Shown: in pieces, positions 35,233-43,655 of the stretch | Layout of the letters: each line of letters begins with the position of its first letter | Position numbering within the stretch: position 1 is the stretch's first letter | Source: Micromonospora deserti | Lineage (GTDB): Bacteria > Actinomycetota > Actinomycetes > Mycobacteriales > Micromonosporaceae | NCBI RefSeq assembly: GCF_003236335.1 | Contig: NZ_POUB01000003.1 | Location: 22,214 to 86,213 of the forward strand | Direction: 5' to 3' | Length of the DNA: 64,000 bases | Made by a program: the position numbers and the translations under genes | Notes under the pieces: model-generated | The model's database searches: none | What the model saw: only the letters and a program-made list of their open reading frames with translations | What the model was told of the DNA's origin: nothing

Positions 35233-35284
35233 CAACTCCGAGTTGTAAACTGAGTCAACTCACTCTCACCCCCAGCGTGAGTTC
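35233..35284. promoter_or_regulatory. Cluster of CAACTC half-sites in the divergent nuclease/kinase promoter
   Basis: CAACTC (35233-35238), one base, GAGTTG (35240-35245) form a perfect palindrome; a further CAACTC lies at 35256-35261 and a degenerate GAGTTC at 35279-35284. They occupy the gap between the pPIWI-RE operon start and the kinase gene, where a shared operator would be expected. No matching regulator is known. Confidence 0.5.
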
Positions 35285-35355
35285 ACGTCGTCGCCTGCGG
35301 TATGCTGCTCCCGACGACCGGCCGGGTTGGCCCGTACCAGCCGTAAAGGACGGAC

Positions 35356-36858
35356 ATGAGGGCAGGCGACTTACTAGCCAACCGGTATCGGTTGACGAGG
35401 ATGCTCGGCAAGGGTGGCATGGCCGAGGTCTGGCAAGCTCACGACCAACAGTCGGATCGCCAGGTCGCGATGAAGTTCCTGCGCTCAGACCAGTTCCCAA
35501 CCTCCGACACGGACGACAGTGAGCGTCATCAGGAACTTAGGATCCTGCGGCAGCGCTTCCGCAGGGAAGGCGCGCTCATGGAGCGTCTTCAGCACCCTGG
35601 GATCCCTCAGTTGTTTGATCGTGGGACACACGGCGCCGACCCATACATCGTGATGCGCCTGGTCGAGGGCATCTCCCTACACGACTTCCTGGAACGGCAC
35701 ACCACAACGGTCGGCGTGACTGCCTCCATCGCCGTACAGATCACCGACGCGCTCGCCTGCACCCATGCCTTGCCGGTCGTCCATCGTGATCTAAAGCCCC
35801 ACAACGTGCTCATCGCTCGGGACGGGAGGGTCGTCCTCATCGATTTCGGGATCGCGAAGCCGCTGAGCCCCGACGCCACTGGCTACACCCGCCAGGGTTC
35901 CACGGTGGGCAGCCGTGGCTACCAAGCGCCGGAGCAGATCCTCGAACGCCAGGTGACGCCGGCGACCGATCTCTACGCACTTGGCTGCGTTCTGTACCGC
36001 ATGCTCGCGGGCCGCCCGCCCTTCATCGGCGACGGGCTGCCGGCCCAGCACATCTCGGACACGCCCCCGCCTCCGTCTGCCTTCTCGCCTCACGTCCCGC
36101 CTGAACTCGACGAGCTCACCCAGAGGCTGCTGGCTAAAAATCCGGAAGATCGCCCGGCCACCGCGTCTGAAGTACAAGCGGTCCTTGGCCAGTACCTTCC
36201 GAAGCCAGGCCAGCCGGAGCCTTCCCCACGCTTCGAGCCGGATCCTACGACCGTCTTCCGCGTCCCGAGAGGTCACGAACAGACTGCTGTGCCGACCGCA
36301 CCGAGCCGTGCTGCAAGGTCAAACCGTAGGCGCGAACCATGGTTGCGTCGGCGTGAGGTCGAAGCCTTCCTCACAGAGGTTCGGACCCAGCTTCGAGCTG
36401 GTGACGTCGAACCCGACCCGCCTCGAACGGTCAGCTTGCTCGACGCGGCTCGGCGGCAATGGGGTCCATCCGACCCGCTAGCGCTGTCCCTCCACATGGC
36501 CGCCGCGGACGGCTACCGTGTCGCTGGGGACTGCCAAGAAGCGGCGATTCTCTACCAGGAGATCTACGACATCGGCGCCGCTAGCGATGGCCAAGCGCAT
36601 GAAGCCGACATGCTGGAGGCACAGCTGGGGTTTGCCGAATGCCGGATCCCCTTCGGAGATCTCGCGCCAGCGGTGCACGCCCTGGCCGAGGCGATCGACG
36701 GGCTTGCGCGACTGGTGCCGCATCGCGCACGGCAGCTGGCGGTGCGGTGCCGGGAGGTCGGGCTCGAATTGGAAGAACTCAAGTGTAAGGAGGCCAGGGC
36801 GATGCTTGATCGTCTGGATGGCTGGGATGCAAGCGCGCAGCCTTCGACGCCGGTCTGA
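35356..36858 (+). CDS. Hanks-type Ser/Thr protein kinase with TPR-like C terminus
   Basis: The 500 residues begin with a complete kinase domain: glycine loop GKGGMAEV at 18-25, catalytic Lys40 (VAMKF), HRDLKPHN with D145, and DFG with D163, then a GSRGYQAPEQ activation-segment end. Residues about 330-490 are helical repeats (AAADGYRVAGDCQEAAILYQ, LEAQLGFAECRIPFGDL) of TPR character. No transmembrane helix, so it is cytosolic, unlike PknB-type sensors. AAAGGA precedes ATG 35356. It diverges from the pPIWI-RE operon and probably serves the same defence response, perhaps detecting infection. Confidence 0.88.
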   Translation: MRAGDLLANRYRLTRMLGKGGMAEVWQAHDQQSDRQVAMKFLRSDQFPTSDTDDSERHQELRILRQRFRREGALMERLQHPGIPQLFDRGTHGADPYIVMRLVEGISLHDFLERHTTTVGVTASIAVQITDALACTHALPVVHRDLKPHNVLIARDGRVVLIDFGIAKPLSPDATGYTRQGSTVGSRGYQAPEQILERQVTPATDLYALGCVLYRMLAGRPPFIGDGLPAQHISDTPPPPSAFSPHVPPELDELTQRLLAKNPEDRPATASEVQAVLGQYLPKPGQPEPSPRFEPDPTTVFRVPRGHEQTAVPTAPSRAARSNRRREPWLRRREVEAFLTEVRTQLRAGDVEPDPPRTVSLLDAARRQWGPSDPLALSLHMAAADGYRVAGDCQEAAILYQEIYDIGAASDGQAHEADMLEAQLGFAECRIPFGDLAPAVHALAEAIDGLARLVPHRARQLAVRCREVGLELEELKCKEARAMLDRLDGWDASAQPSTPV

Positions 36859-36900
36859 GCTGCCACCCACCAAACGGCCGGACACGTAACGTACGCGGCG

Positions 36901-38988
36901 TCAGCTCGAGGAGAGTTTTCCTGCCGCAAGTTGATCACCCAACGTGTGCAGCAGGCCCTCGCCGACGTTGCGAATTGCCGCTAGCGCCGCCTCAAGTTGT
37001 ACTACCGCGCGGAAAGCACGACCGTAATGTCGTTGCCGTACCAGAGGCATCTGGAGCACTTGAAGCTTGCGCACGTCGATCTTGGCCGAGGTGGAAGTGT
37101 GGGTGCTCGCCACTCGAAGGTTGTCCGGCGCCCGCAAGCAACCCGCCAGGAACCAGGGGTCCAGGAGCGCAGGGTCAACACGCAAGGCATAGATCTGCGG
37201 GCCCAGCACCAGGGGCTCACCTGCATGCACCCATGCACGAAACGCGCGCTCGACGCCCACGACTATCACCACGCCGGGCTCGACCATCGTGAGCGTGCCG
37301 CCGCCGGCTTCGTGGGAGACGACATCCGCAGCACTAAGCCAAGCCCGCGCACGGCCGCTGATCATAAGATCAGGCACTCTGAGGGCCGGTACCGCGTCGG
37401 CCGGTGCGTGGTCTCCATCGCGCAGGCAGGCTGGCAACGCCTGGCCTGACTGCAGTGTCAAAGCTTCAGCACGGCTCAGGTCGCCGACGGTGATCCTCGC
37501 AACCTGGCGATCATCAGCGGACAAATCCAGCGCGGACAGCGTTCGCGAAAGCTCGCCCAACTCCTTAACCAGCCCACCGAACCGACTCCACGATTCGTCC
37601 AGTTCAGCTGGTGCATGACCCGCGTTGGTCACGTGACGAGCCGGCGTGAGGTCTACGTGGTCATCGAGAAGCTCAACCACGGGTATCGCGGCACACCCCT
37701 CTGGCAAAACCGGCATGTCGTCGCCATGACCGTCATGCCCCGGCGGGGCGCCCCAGTGATAGGCGCTAATCGCACGAAGAGCGTTTCTGTGGAGGCGGGG
37801 CCAGTCAATCCCTGCCGCTCCTCTTCCGGACACCGAGGCAGCTCCACTATCCAGGAGAAACAGTCGGCGAGGACCATCGTCAAGGCCTGGGGCCTGCAGA
37901 ATCCACAAATGCAAGGAGATGCTGTGTGGTTGGGCGCTGCCCGCTGGGAGCGCGATGATTCCTCGCAGTGCGCCGGACCGGAGCAGCGCGCCTCGGATTC
38001 GGCGGCCTGCTCGACGGGACGCCACGGCTGGTGGTAGCAAAAGCACGGCCACCCCGCCCGGCCGCAGTCGCGCAAGCACGTGCTCGACCCAGGCGAGTTC
38101 CGATTCTGTCCGCGGCGGCAGGCCGTATGTCCAGCGTGGATCCGTAGCCAGCTCTTCGTGCCCCCAGTCACGCTCGTTAAAGGGCGGATTGCATACGACT
38201 AGGTCGGCGCGTACGTCAACATGCGGGTCCTTCCGGAGCGAGTCACCGATACGAATATCGGCCGCCATTCCGACTTCATTGGCGTCGCTGACGGCGCCGC
38301 CTATAAATCCAAGACGGACGGCCGCCAGCGAAGCGGGAACAGGATCGCGTTCGACGCCGAGCAGTGTCGGACCGGACGCGGACGGGTCATTCCTGGTCAT
38401 GCTCTGAGCTGCAGCGAGAAGCAGGCTTCCGGTTCCGCATGCCGGGTCGAATACTATCGCGTCCTGCCCTTCAATTCCCCGATCCAACACCGCCTGCCCG
38501 ACGTCTATCATGAGGCTGGCAAGCTGTGGTGGGGTTACGCTGACTTGGCGCACATATTTGTCCATCCAGCGTGTAAACAGAAAATCGAACGTTTTCTGTC
38601 CACCTTCGTGAGCCGCGACATCAGCCGCACGATTAACGAGTGTTCCTGCGTCACCGGTCAGGTCACACGCAGCACCCACTGCCCGAATCTGCCTCTCCTG
38701 GACACGCCTACCGACCGCAGCGATCACATAACCACTCAGAGCCCGATCACCCACTGCCTCGATCTGAGGCCATAGCCGTTCCAGACGCCCGACATCTTGC
38801 AGTTTGCCGTGCTGCCGAAGCCATGCCTCAACGTCGGCAAGCGAGAACTGCGGGCTCGCGTCCGAGCCACCGACTGGAGTCGGAAAAGTACCGTGTCGGC
38901 GCCGCCAGTTGCTCACGGCGGCACGACCGACGCCCGCTATCCTCGCGATCTCCGCCAGGGTAATTGAACTATCGGCGGATCGCGGCAT
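36901..38988 (-). CDS. Stand-alone N6-adenine DNA methylase with HTH and specificity-like tail
   Basis: The 695 residues start with an HTH (LAEIARIAGVGRAAVSNWRR). The type I-like methylase core has FDPACGTG at 180-187 (SAM binding) and NPPF at 267-270 (catalytic). The C-terminal 180 residues (YALRVDPALLDPWFLAGCLR, KIDVRKLQVLQMPLV, a closing coiled helix) look like a single HsdS half, so recognition is probably built in. No cognate restriction gene is beside it. ATG 38988 follows GGGGAGGA. It converges on the kinase gene with 42 bases between. Confidence 0.82.
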   Translation of the reverse strand: MPRSADSSITLAEIARIAGVGRAAVSNWRRRHGTFPTPVGGSDASPQFSLADVEAWLRQHGKLQDVGRLERLWPQIEAVGDRALSGYVIAAVGRRVQERQIRAVGAACDLTGDAGTLVNRAADVAAHEGGQKTFDFLFTRWMDKYVRQVSVTPPQLASLMIDVGQAVLDRGIEGQDAIVFDPACGTGSLLLAAAQSMTRNDPSASGPTLLGVERDPVPASLAAVRLGFIGGAVSDANEVGMAADIRIGDSLRKDPHVDVRADLVVCNPPFNERDWGHEELATDPRWTYGLPPRTESELAWVEHVLARLRPGGVAVLLLPPAVASRRAGRRIRGALLRSGALRGIIALPAGSAQPHSISLHLWILQAPGLDDGPRRLFLLDSGAASVSGRGAAGIDWPRLHRNALRAISAYHWGAPPGHDGHGDDMPVLPEGCAAIPVVELLDDHVDLTPARHVTNAGHAPAELDESWSRFGGLVKELGELSRTLSALDLSADDRQVARITVGDLSRAEALTLQSGQALPACLRDGDHAPADAVPALRVPDLMISGRARAWLSAADVVSHEAGGGTLTMVEPGVVIVVGVERAFRAWVHAGEPLVLGPQIYALRVDPALLDPWFLAGCLRAPDNLRVASTHTSTSAKIDVRKLQVLQMPLVRQRHYGRAFRAVVQLEAALAAIRNVGEGLLHTLGDQLAAGKLSSS

Positions 38989-39368
38989 TGGGTCCTCCCC
39001 GAGAACGAGACCAGCGGGCTGGACTCCCAGAGCGCCGCAGGAGATCCACTGCGGCCATCAAGTACAGATCCAACCAGATCTGATGTTGACTAAGTTTACA
39101 TGAAGACGGGACGGCAGGGATGATCATCACGCCTGACCAGCACGCCCCTCGCCGCCACTCCGCAGATCGAACACAGGTTCGATCACTGCGCCAGTGTCAG
39201 GCTGAGGCTCCCCCGGTAGCTCGGAGGACGCGTCAGACCCGGTCACGGAGGACTACCTCTGGGCGGGGCTCGTAGTTCAGCCGCACCTGCCTCTGCCCTC
39301 GGGGGTACACACCGACACCTTTGTGCTTGTCGGCGGCCCGCCATAGGTGCCGTGGCTCCGCGCATTCA
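38989..39368. other. Intergenic stretch between two methylase systems
   Basis: About 380 bases upstream of the stand-alone methylase and downstream of hsdR. The promoter of the methylase must be here. I see no gene, no convincing hairpin and no repeat of the attachment sequences. Confidence 0.5.
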
Positions 39369-42300
39369 TCAATCAACTAAATAGTGGGCTTCGATGTACG
39401 CGACGGTGGAGTCATACGGCTCCCCGAGCGGCTTCAGCATGTACCGGCGGAAGACGGCGGCAGTGGCGCGGCGGACGCCTCGGTTGCGGGCGTCTGCGTT
39501 GTCCCATGACTGGGCGAGTGTGCGGGTGACCACCTGGTCGATCTCCTCGGCCAGGTTCCTCTCCGTGATGGTGAGGCCGGCGGGTGCGTGGTCGTGGATG
39601 ATCCGTGACAGGACGCCCACGTGGTCGTCGTCCAGTACGACAGCTTCCTCAGGGTGCTTCCCGGCGTTCACGATGGCGTGGGCGATCCGGAGGGCCTCGG
39701 AGAGGAAGTCCAGGGCGTCCTGGGCGGTCTGGATGATGCGGTCCCGCAGGAGCCTGATTCGGTCCGCGAGGGCGGTGTACTTCGCAGACCCGGGTTCAAC
39801 TCCCTTGTCGAGAGCGGCCTTGATTCGGTCCAGGATCTCCGCTGCGGACGGCGGCGGCTTGTCCTCGCCGTCGTCCTTGCCGGGCTTAGGGCGGACGAGA
39901 GCCATCAGCTCCTTGAGGATGGCGATGCCCTGGGCGTCCAGGACGAGGGGTTCCTCCTGGGAGGCGACCACGGCGAAGGAGTGGACGTGGGCGTTGATGA
40001 TCTCCAGGACCATCGGTCCCAGCTCGGCCAGCCGTTCTTTCCGCTCCTCGTCGGAGGACTTCTTGAACAGGGTCGTGTACACGGACCCGAACAGCCCGAA
40101 GCCGTCCCGGTACTTGGCGATCCGCTTGTCCGTGTTGATAAGGGAGTACAGGCGGGCCAGCAGGCGGTAGTCCCTGCTGAACACCTCGGCGGCTCCGGGG
40201 TTGGCGTCCAGGAAGACGTTGATGGCTCGCACGGACTCGTATCCATGGACCGTGAGGTCTAGGTCGTCTACGTCGGCGAGGAGGTCTTCGATGCGGGCGA
40301 AGGTAGTGCGGAACTCGGCGACCAGCTCGGACACGTCGGTGACGAATCCGCCGCCCTTGCCGGCCCCTTCCGGGGTGGGATCGACGACGGCCCGTTGGAC
40401 TTCTTCGGCCAGCCCGATGTAGTCCACGACCACCCCGGACGTCTTTACGAACCCGGTCGGGGACACCCAGGTGCGGTTCGGACGAGTGATCGTCTGGAAC
40501 AGGGTGTGGGCTTTCAGCGGCTTGTCCAGGTAGAGGACGCCCTCGTTGGGGGCGTCGAATCCCGTCATCAGCTTCGCGGTCACCACCAGGAAGCACAGCG
40601 GGTCGTCCGGGGTGAGGAAACGCCGCTTCTGGCCCTCTTCCTCGGCCTCCGAGAGCCGGTACGGCCGCATGGCCGGGTCTTCGTCCTTGGAGTCCGAGAC
40701 GGAGATGTTCACCTCGGCCGTGATTCGGTCGTGTTTCCCCACTTCGGCGAGCACCTGTGACGCCTCGAAGCCGGCCAGCAGCTCGTTGATCTTGTCCGTG
40801 TATGCCACAGCCAGCTCACGGTTGTAGGCCACGACTTGAGCCTTGAGGCCGTTGCGGTAGGCACCGGTCAGGTAGTGGTCCACGATGTCCTGGCAGACCG
40901 TATGGATACGGTCGGGGTTAGCGAACACCGAGGTCAGGCGGCCAAACTTGCGGGACAGTGCCTCGCGGTCGGGATCGTCGAGGTCAAAGTCGTCGGCGAA
41001 CTGGTCGAACTCGGCCTGCAACTCCTGGTCGTTCATCTCGAAGGACACCGGGTGCGGGTCCAGCATGACCGGAACGGTCGCCTCGTCCCGCAACGACCGG
41101 GACACCGAATACCGGTGTAGCACCCGACCCGGGTCGGCCTCGTCCCCGAAGAGGGCGAAGGTGTCGGTGGCGAGGTTCCGCAGCGGGGTGCCTGTCATGC
41201 CGAAGAACTTCGCCTGAGGGATCGCGGCGCGCATCTGCCCGGCCAGGGACTTTGATTTGGCGGACTGGGTCCGGTGCGCCTCGTCGACCAGCACGATGAT
41301 GTTGTCTCGCTTCGACAGGTTCCTGCCGGCTTCGGCGAACTTGTGCACGGTCGTGGAGATGACCCCGCGCACGTCGTCGGCGAGCAGGGACCGCAACTCA
41401 TGACTGGTCTTCGGCTGGTGGAAGTAGGCGTCTCCCATTGCGGAGGTGAACACCCCGGAGGTCTGCCGCACGAGATCGGTCCGGTCCGAGAGCAGGATGA
41501 TCGTGGGTGAGTCGGTACGGGTGTCGGCCAGCAGCAGCGAGGCAGCGAACACCATTAGCAGCGTCTTGCCGCTGCCTTGGTGGTGCCAGATCAGGCCCTT
41601 CTGTCCGCCGGCCAGGACTCTCTGGTGGATTAGGTGGGCGGCTTCCCGCTGCGGGTAGCGGGGCAGGTACTTCTTGTCCACCCCACCCCCCGCGGTGTCA
41701 AACAGGGCGAAGTTGGCGAGCATGTCTAGGACGGTCGCCGGGTTGAGCAGCAGCTCCACGGAACGCTGTACGTCAGCCTGCCCAGGCAGATTCTCGTCGT
41801 CGGCGGTGGACCGGAACGGCTGCCACAGGTTCAGGGGCGCGCCAACGGCACCGAATCGCAGCTTCAGCCCGTCGGAGGCAACGGCGAAAACGTTCGGGGT
41901 GAAGAACCACGGGTACTCGGTGGCGTACACATCGTTGATCTCGCGGACAGCCTTAGCCCACCCAGACTTCGCGGTCGGCGACTTCACCTCGACCACGACC
42001 AGCGGCAGCCCGTTGACCCAGTACACGAGGTCGAAACGGCGGGAGGTTTTGCCGGGGACAGTGATGGTCACCTCGTCCGAGACAACCAGCGTGTTGACGG
42101 TCGGATGCTCGAAGTCGATGACCTTCAAGGCGTGCCACACGCCGTCGGCATCTCGGAACTCCTTATGCCCGCGCAGCAGGCGTAGCACCTGCTCGTTGGC
42201 CCGCACCAGCCCGCCTTCAACGGCGTTGACCGTGGCGATGATCTCCTCGACCACCGCGTCCACGTCAAACCCGCCGATCACCCCAGGGTTGAACCGGACG

Positions 42301-42443
42301 ATGGCGTCCCGCAGCTGGCCGGCGACCACCGTCTGCGTCGCCTCACGCGGCAGCGACCTGCCCGCTGTGAAACCCCAGCCCATCGGGAGGGACCACTGGA
42401 TCATCAGGTTCTGGAACTCGCGCTCCCGAATGCCCTTCGCCAC
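39369..42443 (-). CDS. hsdR: Type I restriction enzyme R subunit
   Basis: The 1024 residues carry the N-terminal nuclease motif LPLVVVEVKSP (E152-x-K154), a motor with Walker A GSGKT at 290-294 (K293) and the DEAH box VLVDEAH, motif III TGTPL, and a second lobe with DAPNEGVLYLDKPLKAHTLF and a long helical C terminus. It translocates and cuts unmethylated DNA with HsdM/HsdS. GTG 42443 is three bases past the hsdS stop. Full length and uninterrupted. Confidence 0.92.
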   Translation of the reverse strand: MAKGIREREFQNLMIQWSLPMGWGFTAGRSLPREATQTVVAGQLRDAIVRFNPGVIGGFDVDAVVEEIIATVNAVEGGLVRANEQVLRLLRGHKEFRDADGVWHALKVIDFEHPTVNTLVVSDEVTITVPGKTSRRFDLVYWVNGLPLVVVEVKSPTAKSGWAKAVREINDVYATEYPWFFTPNVFAVASDGLKLRFGAVGAPLNLWQPFRSTADDENLPGQADVQRSVELLLNPATVLDMLANFALFDTAGGGVDKKYLPRYPQREAAHLIHQRVLAGGQKGLIWHHQGSGKTLLMVFAASLLLADTRTDSPTIILLSDRTDLVRQTSGVFTSAMGDAYFHQPKTSHELRSLLADDVRGVISTTVHKFAEAGRNLSKRDNIIVLVDEAHRTQSAKSKSLAGQMRAAIPQAKFFGMTGTPLRNLATDTFALFGDEADPGRVLHRYSVSRSLRDEATVPVMLDPHPVSFEMNDQELQAEFDQFADDFDLDDPDREALSRKFGRLTSVFANPDRIHTVCQDIVDHYLTGAYRNGLKAQVVAYNRELAVAYTDKINELLAGFEASQVLAEVGKHDRITAEVNISVSDSKDEDPAMRPYRLSEAEEEGQKRRFLTPDDPLCFLVVTAKLMTGFDAPNEGVLYLDKPLKAHTLFQTITRPNRTWVSPTGFVKTSGVVVDYIGLAEEVQRAVVDPTPEGAGKGGGFVTDVSELVAEFRTTFARIEDLLADVDDLDLTVHGYESVRAINVFLDANPGAAEVFSRDYRLLARLYSLINTDKRIAKYRDGFGLFGSVYTTLFKKSSDEERKERLAELGPMVLEIINAHVHSFAVVASQEEPLVLDAQGIAILKELMALVRPKPGKDDGEDKPPPSAAEILDRIKAALDKGVEPGSAKYTALADRIRLLRDRIIQTAQDALDFLSEALRIAHAIVNAGKHPEEAVVLDDDHVGVLSRIIHDHAPAGLTITERNLAEEIDQVVTRTLAQSWDNADARNRGVRRATAAVFRRYMLKPLGEPYDSTVAYIEAHYLVD

Positions 42444-42446
42444 CGC

Positions 42447-43655
42447 TCAGACCCCCAACTCCGAAGACTCGATGTCGATGGTGCGGTTCAACAAACCCGC
42501 CAACAGCCCCGACCGCACCGAACGGAGGCGGGAGGCCTCGGCTCGGGTCGCAGCGACGACGTCGCTCATCGTGTCGAGCTCCGCAGCAATCCGCTCCTGA
42601 TCTGCCAGGACGGGAAGGCGCACCCGCATCCGAACTGCACGCATGGCAGTGATGTGCTTGATGTTGGTGCCTCCCGCTATGTCGAGGAACATACCCGACT
42701 CGTAGGCCCACAGACACCAGTGGTTCACGAACGCCGGGACGCTGACCCCTTCGATGGCTCGATACCGCATGAGCGTCTTCTGGAAGCAGATCGGTTCTGG
42801 CAGCTCTCCACGCCACATCGCCGGCATACCGACTGCGGACTGGCTCGCGCTGCCTTCGGATACGAGTACATCGCCGGGCACTAGGCCAAAGACTTCGCGT
42901 TCTTTCGGGTCAAAGTTCATCTCCAACACGTCGATCAGGTCGAGCGTCCCGTACCCCACGTTGGCGGAGCGCAAGTACGGCGTCATGTATGGCCCCGCGG
43001 CGTACTTCGGCGCCCGTTGTCGCCCCATGGTGATCTCGAACGCCTCGTCAGCACGGACCGCCTGAGCGCCCGGGTCGTTGACCAACTCGGCGCGAAGTCG
43101 TCGTAGCACCGCATGCACCGCCTCGGCCTCGGCGTCGAGTGCGGAGATCTGGTCGTCCACCGCACCGATGACCTCAACGATCCGCTCTTGCACGGGCGTG
43201 GGCGGCAGGGTGACGGTGGCAGCGTAAAACTCGTTCAGGCGAACATTCAGCAGGCCGTGGGCACGCGCACCCTCCCGGAGCCTGCCGGCGAGCGAGCCAA
43301 AGAACTGGTCCGAGTTGAGGGCAAGCTCTAGGTACTCGGGAAGCGCAGCCCCGTCCTTGGCCTCGAACACGAAGTACAGCGGGGAGACGATGCCCGGCTC
43401 GTCGCTGAAATTACGAGCCACTGTGCCGTAGGCGGCTGACTTCGACGTGCTCTTGTTGTAGACGAACTGCCCCGGCGCGACGACGTAGTAGCCCGAGGTG
43501 TCTTTGCTGGCGACCTTCTTGGTGAAGAACGATTCCTGCGCGATCAGCCCGTGCTCGGCGGAGACGGTCAGGACGTTCTCGTTGGCCCCGTCCACGTTCT
43601 TGGTCGTGACGCGCGTGACGACTTCCGACAGCGAGGCCCGCCGCCAGTCACTCAT
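42447..43655 (-). CDS. hsdS: Type I restriction enzyme S subunit
   Basis: 402 residues with two target-recognition halves. Each is followed by a central or distal coiled helix (TPVQERIVEVIGAVDDQISA and ADQERIAAELDTMSDVVAAT). The first TRD begins MSDWRRASLSEVVTRV, the second around DEAFEITMGRQRAPKY, giving a bipartite recognition sequence that cannot be read from the protein. ATG 43655 overlaps the hsdM stop by eight bases. Confidence 0.9.
   Translation of the reverse strand: MSDWRRASLSEVVTRVTTKNVDGANENVLTVSAEHGLIAQESFFTKKVASKDTSGYYVVAPGQFVYNKSTSKSAAYGTVARNFSDEPGIVSPLYFVFEAKDGAALPEYLELALNSDQFFGSLAGRLREGARAHGLLNVRLNEFYAATVTLPPTPVQERIVEVIGAVDDQISALDAEAEAVHAVLRRLRAELVNDPGAQAVRADEAFEITMGRQRAPKYAAGPYMTPYLRSANVGYGTLDLIDVLEMNFDPKEREVFGLVPGDVLVSEGSASQSAVGMPAMWRGELPEPICFQKTLMRYRAIEGVSVPAFVNHWCLWAYESGMFLDIAGGTNIKHITAMRAVRMRVRLPVLADQERIAAELDTMSDVVAATRAEASRLRSVRSGLLAGLLNRTIDIESSELGV

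Noticed and set aside
36901..38988. BREX PglX or DISARM methylase
   Set aside because: No PglZ, BrxC, DrmA/B or other partners nearby; the HTH plus HsdS-like tail fits a stand-alone type I-like methylase.
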